DNA of 64,000 nucleotides from Selaginella tamariscina (Eukaryota; Streptophyta; Lycopodiopsida; Selaginellales; Selaginellaceae). The stretch is taken from positions 658,229-722,228 of the forward strand of contig PUQB01000028.1 in NCBI GenBank assembly GCA_003024785.1, given 5' to 3'. Under the pieces are notes generated by a model, which did no database searches, had not been told where the DNA came from, and saw only the letters and a list, made by a program, of their open reading frames with translations. Both the position numbers and the translations under genes were made by a program. Positions 48,523 through 60,114 of the stretch are shown one piece after another; positions within the stretch are counted from its first letter, which is position 1, and the number at the start of each line of letters is the position of its first letter.

Positions 48523-50100
48523 TCCTGTGAAATAGAAATAGAACTGGAGCCGGATTCCTTCACGGGATCGTAATGCGGCTTCGCCTTTCCGATCCGGGGC
48601 CGACTGCAAGAAATCGGGAAAATCACTGTGCAGGAAATGGACTGGCTGCTGATAGAAATGAAGTTGAGGCCGCTTCTTGACGAAACCTCTTTCGGCTGGA
48701 AAACCACCGAGAAATCTCTGGAACCTGACCTTCCTGCTCACAATCTCTCTGCGCCTCCGGACAACGTGAACAAATCGCTCCGCCTTGTAAATTCCGAGTG
48801 GAAATCGTGAAGAACAGCAAAAAAATGGAGCTTCTTTGTCAGGATCACGCAGAATCACTCAGGATCGCGATGCCGGAAATTCCTTTAAATCGTTAGAAAC
48901 CTCTTTTGACGCCCAAGTCCCGGGAAGAAATAGCCGCGCCTAGTGATCTCGAGCTGAAATCGTGAAGAACAGCAAGAAATGCAGCTTCTTTGTGTGCGAT
49001 CAAGCCGAGAAACGCTGAAACGTGGGGGAAAGATTACCGAATCCGATCAAGCCGTGAAACGGCGAATGCAGATATGAGAGATTAAGAAATTCCGAGCCGA
49101 AATCATGCGAATGAAGGAAGAAAACAGCAAGAACAGCAGGGGATATATCACTGTTCCCTAGAATGTCGAATTGTTGCCAGGTGGCCAGGCAGTTTACGGG
49201 TTTGGGTTCAAGGTTTAACACGGTTAAAACGCGTAAAATTGACAAATCATTTGCTTATATGTTCGATAAAGGAAGAACAACAATGAAGAAGCACGTGATA
49301 TTTAACCGAGCATACAATGGTTATTTAAGTTTACTAATTAAGGTAATTATGAAAAAATCTGCATTAAATTTAGTAAGAGAGTGTGTATATTGTTACGTCC
49401 TAGGTGTGATTGTGATGACTTCAAAAAAACATAACATAATAGTTTCCAATTGTATAACCACCTTAGGTGTTATTTTGATGAACTCGTCCTACAAAAAATG
49501 GATGTGAATATCATTATTAAAAATAAATTTGAAATAATAAAAAATATTAATTTTGTATCTAAAATAATTTTGAATGAATATAATTGCTAAATCTAATTTG
49601 ATCTTAATTTAAAAAAAAATAAATTTACTTTATTTTAAATGAAATATACAAAATATTCCTTATATTAAAAGAATATGTTGGTGGGTGATTTAGTTGGGAG
49701 GTCCTAGAGAAGAACACATTCCATTTAAGTTATTATATTTCTTTGGGATGAATTATCATCTTTGGTTTGATTTGAACTTAATTTGAAAATAAAATATATA
49801 GACACAAATATATTTGCATTCTTGTTATGACTTCTTACATATATATATATATATATATATTATTTGTCTTTTCTAATTAATATGAAAGTGTATGATTTTT
49901 TGTTTGGTTATATATACATATGTACATTTATATATACATATATGTACACATATTGATATAAAGATGATATAATATACACATTAAACATAAATACATTACA
50001 CATCTATCTAAAATAGAAGTGATTAATAAATAAGCATAAATAAAGAAAAAAAGAAAAGTAATAAATTAAATAGATTATTATACTAGCAATAATAAATTCA

Positions 50101-51790
50101 CAAAAGTTTTTAGAATATCATTATTGAAAATAAATTTTAAATAATTAAAAAATATTGATTTTGTAACTGAAATAACTTTGAAAGATTTTTTGTATTTTTA
50201 ATTTAAAATATAATTGCCAATCTAATTTATGATTTTAATTTCTTAAAGCAAATCTACTTCATTGAAAATAAAAATAAACAAATATTCCTCATATTAAGAG
50301 AATATGTCGGCTGGGTGTGGAATACCTAAATAGAACACACTCTATAAATTATTGTATTTTCTTGGGTGAAATAATATGAATTAACATTTTTCATATTTGC
50401 ATTTTCGTTATAACTTATTTGTATATACATATACATTGTCTTTTTCATTTAACTCTTCTTTAGCTTTGGATGGTTATATTATACATACATGTATGTACAC
50501 ATTGATATGTGTATGGTATATATAAATGATATAATATAACTATTAGACATAAATATGTTATTGTTTTTTACACATCTATCTTATTATATATTTTAGGATG
50601 AAAATAGAAGTGATTAATAAATAAGCATAGATAAAGAAAAAGAAAAGTAATGAACTTAATAAATTATTATACTGACAACAACACATTCACAAAAGTTTCA
50701 ATGAAATGAATGATAATTCAAGTTTAAATATAATGTTATAAATTTTAATAATTTTAAGTGGAATTTATATTTGAAGATAAAAGTAAATTAAATTTAATAT
50801 GTTTTTTTAATATATATAATAGATAATAAGCATTTAAATTAAAATAAATTTAAAATGTGCACAATGGGTAATATATATGTACACATAATAGTTAATATAA
50901 TATTTAAAGAATATAAAATTTAAAACATACAAATAAAACATAGTATGTGTATAATCTTATATAATAAATTTATTATGTGTGTGTGAGTGTTTGTCGTGAA
51001 CATTTCATCAACCACAATAAGATTCATGTGTACGATTGCACATGCACATATTATTATAATGTAATGAGTTTTAATATTTATCGAATTGGTTTCAATCTAT
51101 ATCACTTATGTATATAAGTTAGGATTCTTGGATTAATAATTTACACATTTCTATATTCCGAGTTTTCACATTTGGTAGAAGTGAAGGGAATCTCTAATTG
51201 TTCCTATAAAACGCTTGATTTATGTCTTTTTAATAATTAGCTTCTTCATTATTTAAATATATTTTTTCATTGTAGATTTTATTTTTTTTCTCTTTTATCC
51301 ATGTATGCACAACATACAAATAATTAGTGCACTTGTTAGAACGTGTTGTTCTTTAGGGTTAGGTATTCCTAACCAAATCGTTCTTTTAATACAAGGAATG
51401 TTTTTTATATTTCGTTTAAAATGAAGTAGATTTCCTTTAAAAAATTAAGATTCTAAATTAGATTTGACCATTATATTTTAAATTTAAAAAAATTAAAAAT
51501 CATTCAAAATTATTTTTAGCTTTAGAATTAATATTTTTTATTATATTTTAAATAATGATATTCACATCCTTTTGTAATATGGGTTGAAAATTTTGTGATA
51601 TCCCATTTGACAAATCATAATGTTCATACACAAATGTAGCTATATAATTGAAAACTATATGTTCTAAGTAGTTACAATCACCACCTGGGGACATAACGCC
51701 ATAACCAAATTTAATGCAGATTTTCAACTTAAATGATCATTCATATGTTCGGTTCACGTGATTTTTTGAATAATGATTTTGTCAATTTTA
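50101..51790. other. AT-rich DNA, partly an internal repeat of the D2 upstream flank
   Basis: Sequence at 50100-50680 repeats 49500-50080 in diverged form (AAAATAAATTTTAAATAA, AGAATATGT.GG, AGTGATTAATAAATAAGC). A diverged copy of the LTR-like piece at 43805 lies at 51005-51180. No gene. Confidence 0.6.
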
Positions 51791-52291
51791 CACGTTTTAA
51801 CCGTGTTAACCTTAAACCCTGAACCCGTAAACTGCCTGGCCACCTGGCAACAGTTCGACATTCTCGTCTAGGCTAGGGAACATGCGATCCTGAGTGATTC
51901 TGCGTGATCCTGACAAAGAAGCTCCATTTTTTTCTGTTCTTCACGATTTCCACTTGGAATTTACAAGGCGGAGCGATTTGTTCACGTTGTCCGGAGCCGC
52001 ATAGAGATTGTGAGCAGGACGGTCGAGGTTCCAGAGATTTCTCGGTGGTTTTCCAGCCGAAAGAGGTTTCGTCAAGAAGCGGCCTCAACTTCAATTTCTA
52101 TCAACAGCCAGTCCACAGTGATTTTCCGATTTCTTGCAGTCGGCCCCGGATCGGAAAGGCGAGGCCGCATTACGATCCCGTGAAGAATCCGGCTCCAGTT
52201 CTATTTCTATTTCACAGGAATGTCTCGGCTCGGAGACGTGGTGAGTCTTTGCCAAATTTCTCTTTCCCTTTGTGTTTACAAATCTTTCATA
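51791..52291 (+). pseudogene. PLATZ copy 4: leader and exon 1 only
   Basis: Matches the leader of copy 1 with about 280 bp missing after 51865, includes exon 1 (ATG at 52220, exon to 52240) and intron 1 up to CAAATCTTTCA. It then passes into the interior of the LTR element at about 52291, one base before the normal end of intron 1. Everything 3' is missing. Confidence 0.86.
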
Positions 52292-54494
52292 ATGAATCTT
52301 GACATAGGCCAAAACTCAAAGGACATTGTCACGTTCTCAATCATGTGTTATCCCAACTTCATACACCTTAAAAAAAAGAAAATTTTTCAATAATATGTAA
52401 ACTTAGCATATCACATGATCCACTTAACAAGACTTAGTTTGTAAGCCAGAACAAACTAACACACCACGTCTTGTGGAAGTATATGGTAAATAACCCAAAC
52501 ATTCATAAGGTAAAGTAACCTGGCATACAACTTGGAAGTTGTCTTCCAAGTGTCTTCGACATTGGAGTCCATAACCCACACCCACTTATTAAGTAGATAT
52601 TCTTTGAAGAGTTATAGATCTCAGGACCAACTCTCCGCGCAGAATTCAGACATTAGCCGAAAGTGATAGAGTACTTCAAAAATTTAGAACTAACTAAACC
52701 CTGAAACACACTACAACTTTAGGCAGTCCTACTGAGCAGAGAATGGCTCCGATACCAATTGTCAGAGTTTTAACCCAAACGGCAACACGTGGCTGCCAGG
52801 TGGCCATTCGGCGTCATCACCCTGTGTGCTAAGTTTCCCAGAACAACCCCAACGACCCCTAGGGTTAGACTCTAATGCCCAAGTGGACAGAGACTTAGGG
52901 TTTAGCCTAAGTCTCCCTAGAATGTCTGCCCCCAGAACCCTTGAGGGATAACCCTAGTTGACTTAGGGTTTAGCCTAAGTCTCCCTAGAGTGTCTACCCC
53001 CAAAACCCTTGAGGGATAACCCTAGTTGACTTAGGGTCTTGCCCTAGAAGACCTAGACAGGCTCATGCCCTAACCCCCATCAAGGAGACGTGTGTTCCAC
53101 ACATACCCCTGGACAGAGCTAAGGCATCGTCACTTACCCCTTGAGGAATCACCCTCATCCGGGAGTACAACCCCTTTAGGGCGACAAGGGGTACCCTGAA
53201 CCACGACTAACCCCTAAGGGTTTGAGTGGCCAAGTTATACCCTAGACCTAGGGCTAGTACTTAGTGAGGACACGAGTGTGCGCCGTAGGCGGACAGAGTG
53301 TTCTGCTAAGCAAACTCCCTAAGGCTAGGTTTGGGATAACCCTAAGCACATGACCTTGCGAGTGCCTCACGAAAGGGCTCTGCTAACATGTTTAGGTTGT
53401 TCAACCCTTGAATTCCAAGGAGAACACTCCCCTAGCCAAGTGTGCCAAAGCTATTAACCTCCCTTGAGGATGCCCAAGGCTTAGCACCCTAGTGCAAGCA
53501 CAAGCATGTCTGTTTGCTAAAGTATCCAACCCCTTGGCGACAAGCCCATGACATAACCCCAAAGGGCGTGCCTCAGGCGTGTACCATGTGACGTTTAGCC
53601 CAGTGTCACATCTCCATGTGACACTGCCTTCCCGATGTGGGCTATCATGCCATAGCCCTTAGATTCAAGAGTTGCACCAAGTGCCACAAACGTGGCTCCT
53701 AAATGCCAACTCTAGAACCCCTCAATTATCCCTCAAGACTCGGTAAGGAAACCCTGTCAATCAAGAACCCACGCCCACAGTTGGACAAGGACACGAACGT
53801 GCCTTGGTTAGCTGTGAGTTGCTCCTAGCTTGACGTGGAGGAGGAGGCTGGAGACAAGCCTCAACCTCTCTTCTTGGAACGTGCATCCGACAAGTCCTCC
53901 CAGGCATGGATTCGCCAACGTTAAGGGTAAGCTACCCCGAAGGTGGGACGTACCCCTGTCGTCTGGAAGTTAGGGCGGTACAACAGAGGGTTGTACCTTA
54001 ACGACACAAGCTGAAGCTTGCACCGGCAGAAGAGCAACGAACTCATCATGAACCCAGGAGCTCTCCTACATATACTCTACCTTATTTATGTGACGGAGCC
54101 CCCCCCCCCCCCTCTTTTCCTATATGTGTAAGTGGGCTGGCACTAAATGCCAGCCCCTTAGTTAATGAGATGAGTTTGCACACAACCCCTACCCCTAAAC
54201 CCTAACCAAGGGGGTGGGGGTTTTAGGGCGTGGGTTAGGGCAACCCTAGGGTGTTCCTAACCCTATTTAACATGCCAAACTCATCTTAACTAGGACGTAA
54301 AATCGGGGTGGGTTTTCTAGAAGGTAAGTGCTACCTTCGCTTAGAATTTCTTGCGACATCTAAAGATAATCGACCGGACTACCTTAAACACCTAAGTGCA
54401 CTAAGCGGGCTGTTTCTCACTACATTTAGAGTACAGTAGGTAACAACAGTCAACGTCCAAAGTAAAGGGTCGAGTCATAGTAAAAACTATGACA
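52292..54494 (-). mobile_element. Truncated copy of the non-autonomous LTR element
   Basis: Holds the last ~470 bp of the interior (52292-52746, matching 41284-41747), the same primer site (52747-52759) and a 1735-bp 5' LTR (52760-54494, TGTCAG...TGACA). The other LTR and most of the interior are missing. Confidence 0.92.
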
Positions 54495-54975
54495 GCTTAG
54501 CAGAGCACTCGTGTTCGCCTAAGGCGCACACTCGTGTCTTCACTAAGTATTAGCCGTAGGTCTAGGGTATGACTTGGCCACTCAAACCCTTAAGGGTTAG
54601 TTGTGGTTCAGGGTACCCCTTGTCGCCCTAAAGGGGTTGTAGTCCGAATGAGGGTGATTTTTCAAGGGGTAAGTGATGATGCCTTGGCTCTGTCACGGGG
54701 TATGTGTGAGACATATCTCCTTTGTGGGGTTAGGGCATGAAGGTCTATTGGACAGGATCTTAAAAGTCTACTCGGGTTATCCTTTAGGTTTAGAGATGGT
54801 CATTCTAGGGGACTTAGGGTAGAACTTTAAGTCTTCTGCCTAATTGGGCCTCTGAGTCAGACCCTTAAGGTTATCTTGGAAGACTTAGCGTTGCTCACAT
54901 AGGGTGATGACACCGAATGGCCACTTGGTAACCACATATTGCTATGTGTTGGCACTTCGTGTTAAAACTCTGACA
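54495..54975 (+). repeat. Inverted partial LTR of the same family
   Basis: The reverse complement matches the first ~560 bp of the LTR (compare 41761-42335) and ends with the complement of TGTCAGAGTTTTAA at 54975. It abuts the neighbouring LTR end to end in opposite orientation and is more diverged, so it is an older insertion. Confidence 0.85.
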
Positions 54976-55961
54976 CATTAAATAATTAAATCCAATAAAC
55001 TTACCAAATTAAAATAATAATTGAATTATAAAAATCACTAGGTTAAGGATAATAAGTTTATATTGCGTGTGTTTGTGTGTGTTATAAATGTCCTATTCGG
55101 CCGTCATTGATATTCTATCCGATCACACAATTATTATAAACTCACCATATGATGAAATGGTTAATATTCTATTACATCCCATGATTATCCTAAACTTGAC
55201 ATTGGATGGTTAATATTTACTCCATCCAATGGTTATTTTAAAGTTAACAACTCAAGGGTTCATTTTATCAAAAGGTTCATTTTTTACTAGGTTAAGGTTA
55301 TACTTGACCTGATGAATTTATTTTAAAACTCACTATTTAAATCCAATTGTTATTACATTAACCAAATTAAGAATAATAATTAAGTTAAGAATTTAGTTTA
55401 GGAATAAACTCACTAAAAACTAAGTTAATTAGGTTAAGAGTTATTAAATACATACATGGGTAAATCTAAAAACTTAAAAAGACAAATTCACCATGTTAAG
55501 AATAATAACTGCATTAATGGTTGAACTTATGGATAAAACTTACTAGGTTAAAGAATAATAATTAAGTAAATAATAAATTATTATTAAATAATTAAGCCCA
55601 CAAATGGTGTAACATTGGGCATGTGTACAAGTGTATTTCTAAGTTTGGGATTACATGTTAAATACAATCTATATGATTAAAATATATTAATATATATGCT
55701 AATCTGTCACAAATGTGAATCATTACAAAGGTTCCTAAATAAAGACATGGTTTTATATCTTCCTTATAAATAAATTATACTCTTTACCATTGTAGTTTTG
55801 TTTCTTAACCTAATATCAAACAAAATAAATAAATAAATAAAGAGCACCATTTGATATAAATCTATGTCTATAATATTATTAAACTTCACACAATAAATAA
55901 CACAATGTCCTGCTTAAATCATACTATAAACTAATAAATATGCCAATAAATAAATACGAGC

Positions 55962-56485
55962 TCAGTACATAGGTGCTCTAATTGGAATTCCCTTACGCCT
56001 GTGAGTGCGAGTCACAACTGCTTTGCGATCTTCGGCCAATGGTGGTGTGGATGGTTCTGGCACTTCCCTCTGCATGTTAATAACCAGCACTAATCATTAT
56101 GTTATGTATTTAAGTGAGACACACATATCTGCAGTGTGTATGTGTATGTGTGTGTGTGTGGTGTTCTAAACACGCTCTTGAAATACGGAATACATTTACC
56201 TCTTCATTGTTCGTGTCCACGTACTTCCTCTTGCGGCTTTTCTTGAAAAAACTCATTGGAGGCCCAAGCTTCTTGTCGCCTTCAGATGGATTCATGGACA
56301 TGCTCGTGTCGTTGCTCGTATTCACCCATTCAACCTGGAAATTTTAAGTTTGTATATACATATCTGCAGTGTGTGTGCGTGCGTGCGTGTCTGTGTGTGG
56401 TGTTCTAAACACGCTCTTGACCTCTTTCTTATATAAGGTGATGTGTGTGTGTGTGTTATAGCAGAAAACACACAGGATATTTCAC

Positions 56486-56573
<88 letters not shown>

Positions 56574-57175
56574 AGACTAAATGACGATTAAACCTTTCAA
56601 CAGAATTCCGGACAATCAGAAAACAGAAAACCAATGGAACCCAAGTGGATGTGTGTGTGGTAAGTACCTTGCAAGAAATGCTGCAGAAAAATGATTCGTT
56701 TGACAGCTTCCGATGGCAAATTCTACAGGAGCCACAATCTGACCCGTGGTCCTTTGGAGGCTCGTTCTTGAGATGAACCACAGGGGCGCCGTTGATAATG
56801 TAGGGCTGAATACGTCCGACGTTGAGAAGTGACCTCGCGTCTGAAAGACTGAGTGCGCATTGGCCCGAAGCTTTCCGTATCTGCGAATCAAACAGCAAGT
56901 TAATACATTTCCCATTTCCGGATTCTTGGCCGAAGAACTTACCTGAAGAACCAAATGATCCCCGTGACGACAGCGAGCGCATAGTACCTGAGAACAATTC
57001 ACACAGAAGTAGTTTCGAGGACGGATCGCTTTGGAGCAATCGCATGGGCTGTAGAACGTCGCGAGTAGAAGATCCCGGATCTTCTGTCCCCTTTCATTGT
57101 CATTCTGAAAGATTTGTAAACACAAAGGGAAAGAGAAATTTGGCAAAGACTCACCACGTCTCCGAGCCGAGACAT
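55962..57175 (-). CDS. PLATZ transcription factor, copy 3, intact
   Basis: Exons 57175-57155, 57104-56943, 56880-56668, 56334-56200 and 56069-55962 join in phase on the minus strand to 212 residues, the usual PLATZ size. The zinc-binding region spans about residues 20-130: FYSPC.C, CFCVNCSQ (Tyr for the first Phe-side Cys neighbour), CARC, HGDH, then RIQPYIING, CGSCRICHRKL and FFCSISCK. A basic signal (KKSRKRKY) and the family's closing RRKGIPIRAP follow. PLATZ proteins bind A/T-rich DNA with zinc and act as nuclear repressors. Exon 1 codes for only seven residues (MSRLGDV). This is the only copy here with an undamaged frame and tail. Without the first splice, an ATG at 57395 gives a longer N-terminus in the same PLATZ frame. 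Confidence 0.86.
56489..56572. repeat. (TG)n-(GA)n microsatellite in PLATZ copy 3 intron 3
   Basis: About 28 bp of TG followed by about 56 bp of GA, the longest version among the PLATZ copies. Confidence 0.95.
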
Positions 57176-59241
57176 TCCTGTGAAATAGAAATAGAACTGG
57201 AGCCGGATTCTTCACGGGATCGTAATGCGGCTTCGCCTTTCCGATCCGGGGCCGACTGCAAGAAATCGGGAAAATCACTGTGCAGGAAATGGACTGGCTG
57301 CTGATAGAAATTGAAGTTGAGGCCGCTTCTTGACGAAACCTCTTTCGGCTGGAAAACCCCCGAGAAATCTCTGGAACCTCGACCTTCCTGCTCACAATCT
57401 CTCTGCGCCTCCGGACAACGTGAACAAATCGCTCCGCCTTGTAAATTCCGAGTGGAAATCGTGAAGAACAGCAAAAAATGGAGCTTCTTTGTCAGGATCA
57501 CGCAGAATCACTCAGGATCGCGATGCCGGAAATTCCTTTAAATCGTTAGAAACCTCTTTTGACGCCCAAGTCCCGGGAAGAAATAGCCGCGCCTAGTGAT
57601 CTCGAGCTGAATCGTGAAGAACAGCAAGAAATGCAGCTTCTTTGTGTGCGATCAAGCCGAGAAACGCTGAAACGTGGGGGAAAGATTACCGAATCCGATC
57701 AAGCCGTGAAACGGCGAATGCAGATATGAGAGATTAAGAAATTCCGAGCCGAAATCATGCGAATGAAGGGAAGAAACAGCAAGAACAGCAGGGGATATAT
57801 CACTGTTCCCTGCCAGGTGGCCAGGCAGTTTACGGGTTTAGGGTTCAAGGTTTAACACGGTTAAAACGCGTAAAATTGACAAAATCATTTGCTTATATGT
57901 TCGATAAAGGAAGAACAACAATGAAGAAGCACGTGGATATTTAACCGAGCATACAAATGGTTATTTAAGTTTACTAATTAGGGTAATTATGAAAAAATCT
58001 GCATTAAATTTAGTAAGAGAGTGTGTATATTGTTACGTCTTAGGTGTGATTGTGACGACTTCAAAAAACATAACATAATAGTTTCCAATTGTATAACCAC
58101 CTCATGTTTTATTTCGATGAACTCATCCTACGAAAAAAAAGATGTGAATATCATTATTAAAAATAAATTTGAAATAACAAAAAAATTTTTTGTATCGAAA
58201 ATAATTTTGAATGATTTTTTTTTTTTTTAAATTTAAAATATAATTGCTAAATCTAATTTATGATCTTATAATTTTTTTTTAAAAATAAATCTACTTTATT
58301 TTAAATGAAATATACAAAATATTCTTATATTAAGAGAATATGTTGGTGGGGTGATTTTGGTTGGGAGTACATATTCTATTTAAGTTATTATATTTTTTTG
58401 GGATGAATTATCATCTTTTAATTTTTATTTGAACTTAAATTTGAAATAAAATATATGGACATAAATATATTCGCATTCTTGTTATGACTTCTTATTATAT
58501 ATATATATATACACACACATATATATACACATACATTTGTCTTTCTCATTTAACCCTTCTTTAGCTTTGGGGCAATATGAAAGTGTGGTTATATATACTA
58601 TATATACATATGTACATTTATTATATATATTATATTTATTATTTAATATAGCACATTAAACATAATACGTTACACATCTACCTAAAATAGAAGTGATTAA
58701 TAAATAAAGAAAAAAAGAAAAGTAATAAATTGAATAGATTATTATACTAACAGTAACAAATTCACAAAAGTTTTCAGAATATCATTATTGAAAATAAATT
58801 TTAAATAACAAAAAATATTAATTAAATAACAATTTTTTCTTTTTTAATCTAAAATATAATTATCAATCTAATTTATGATTTTAATTTCTTAAAGCAAATC
58901 TATTTCATTTAAATGAAATAAACAAAATATTCCTAGAATATGTAGGTAGGTGTGGAATACCTAACCCTAAAGAAGAACACACTCTATTAAGTTATTGTAT
59001 TTTTTTGGGTGAGATAATATGAATTAACATCTTTTATTTTTTATTTAAACCTATATTTACATTTTTGTTATAACTTCTTTATGCATGTTGTAACTAAAAT
59101 GGATATGATATATGAAAATGGGAATATAAAATAAATTGCTAATTAATACTTAAGTTTTAATTATTAAATAATTATTTAATTAATATATAATTAAGCCTTA
59201 AATATTAATTAATTAACAAATTAATCCTTCAATAACGTAAG

Positions 59242-59270
59242 GAATATTCCTAAAATATCTTAGAATATTC
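59242..59270. promoter_or_regulatory. Two GAATATTC palindromes in element B
   Basis: Exact GAATATTC at 59242-59249 and 59263-59270, with the same spacing as in element A. Confidence 0.35.
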
Positions 59271-59615
59271 ATATTATTCTTCATTGTTTACAATAATTAA
59301 AAAATGCTATCAAACATAATTATAAATGAAATCATCTCCTTATCAACATGTTAATTATTTATAAATATTTTCTCCTTAACAATATATAGAAATCTCCTCA
59401 TTTTGTCTAAGTTATCACTCTCTGGATTAATCGAATCATTTTAATCAATATCTTTATGTTGTTGCCACTACATAACACTCTCAGGAATGTAGTTAAGAGT
59501 TGTTATCCTTGTTAATACATAAGTTATGATAGGAACAAGAGTGCATAAAGGCTTATCTACAACATGATGTTCCTTAAGAATAATATTGTAGAGTGCCTGG
59601 TTGCTCTCCTTTAAT

Positions 59616-59960
59616 TTATAAAATTCTTCTTTTGAGGCACGTATCCAAGTATTTCATTAGCTCATCTATGGTATTGATATCAGAATATGGGTCGAAAGTG
59701 ATTGGATGGATACAAGCAACGGTTTGGTTGAGCATAGCCTTTTGAGGAGAGTCGTCTATCACTAAGATATGTGCGCTCTTCATTATCCTTAACTGATTGA
59801 TCTCCCCATGAAGCCCAATAAATCTAATTCCTATATGAACTCTGTCATTCTGACATGTGGCACAAGAAATTTTCGCAAACCCCTCTCTTACCTCATGCCA
59901 ATGTTGAAAATCCATGTTCTCAACTGTTTCATTACATCTGCAAAATGATAGTTAGCTGGC
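59616..59960 (-). pseudogene. C-terminal part of the FCP1-like HAD phosphatase gene
   Basis: The frame 59915-59616 contains AHILVIDDSPQKAMLNQ, the DDSP..A motif of FCP1/SCP phosphatases, and CIHPITFDPYSD near the end, with the usual C-terminal helix. The N-terminal part with motif I is missing: relative to element A about 600 bp are deleted near 59826. The start of the remaining frame (CATCQNDRV) contains a small Cys pair of unknown role. Confidence 0.72.
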
Positions 59961-60114
59961 CTTATAATTATCAAGGTATATTATTTACCTTGTTAATGTG
60001 TGACTCATGTTTGAACTAAAAACTTCTTTAATCCTTGAGAATTTATTTTTGTATAAATATAAAAAATGCCTTATGTTACACTCATTTACAAGTATTCATC
60101 ACTCTAATAATTTA

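Larger units (their letters stand above)
46961..50100. repeat. Duplicon D2 containing PLATZ copy 2
   Basis: Colinear with 55600-58760 (D3) at an offset of about 8.65 kb, in direct orientation, covering downstream flank, PLATZ gene, leader and about 900 bp upstream. It extends more weakly to the left. Confidence 0.85.
54976..58920. repeat. Duplicon D3 containing PLATZ copy 3
   Basis: Direct copy of D2 about 8.65 kb away. The left flank (54976-55600) matches 46365-46960, and the right flank (57870-58760) matches 49225-50100. Identity is very high across the gene and lower in the flanks. Confidence 0.85.
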
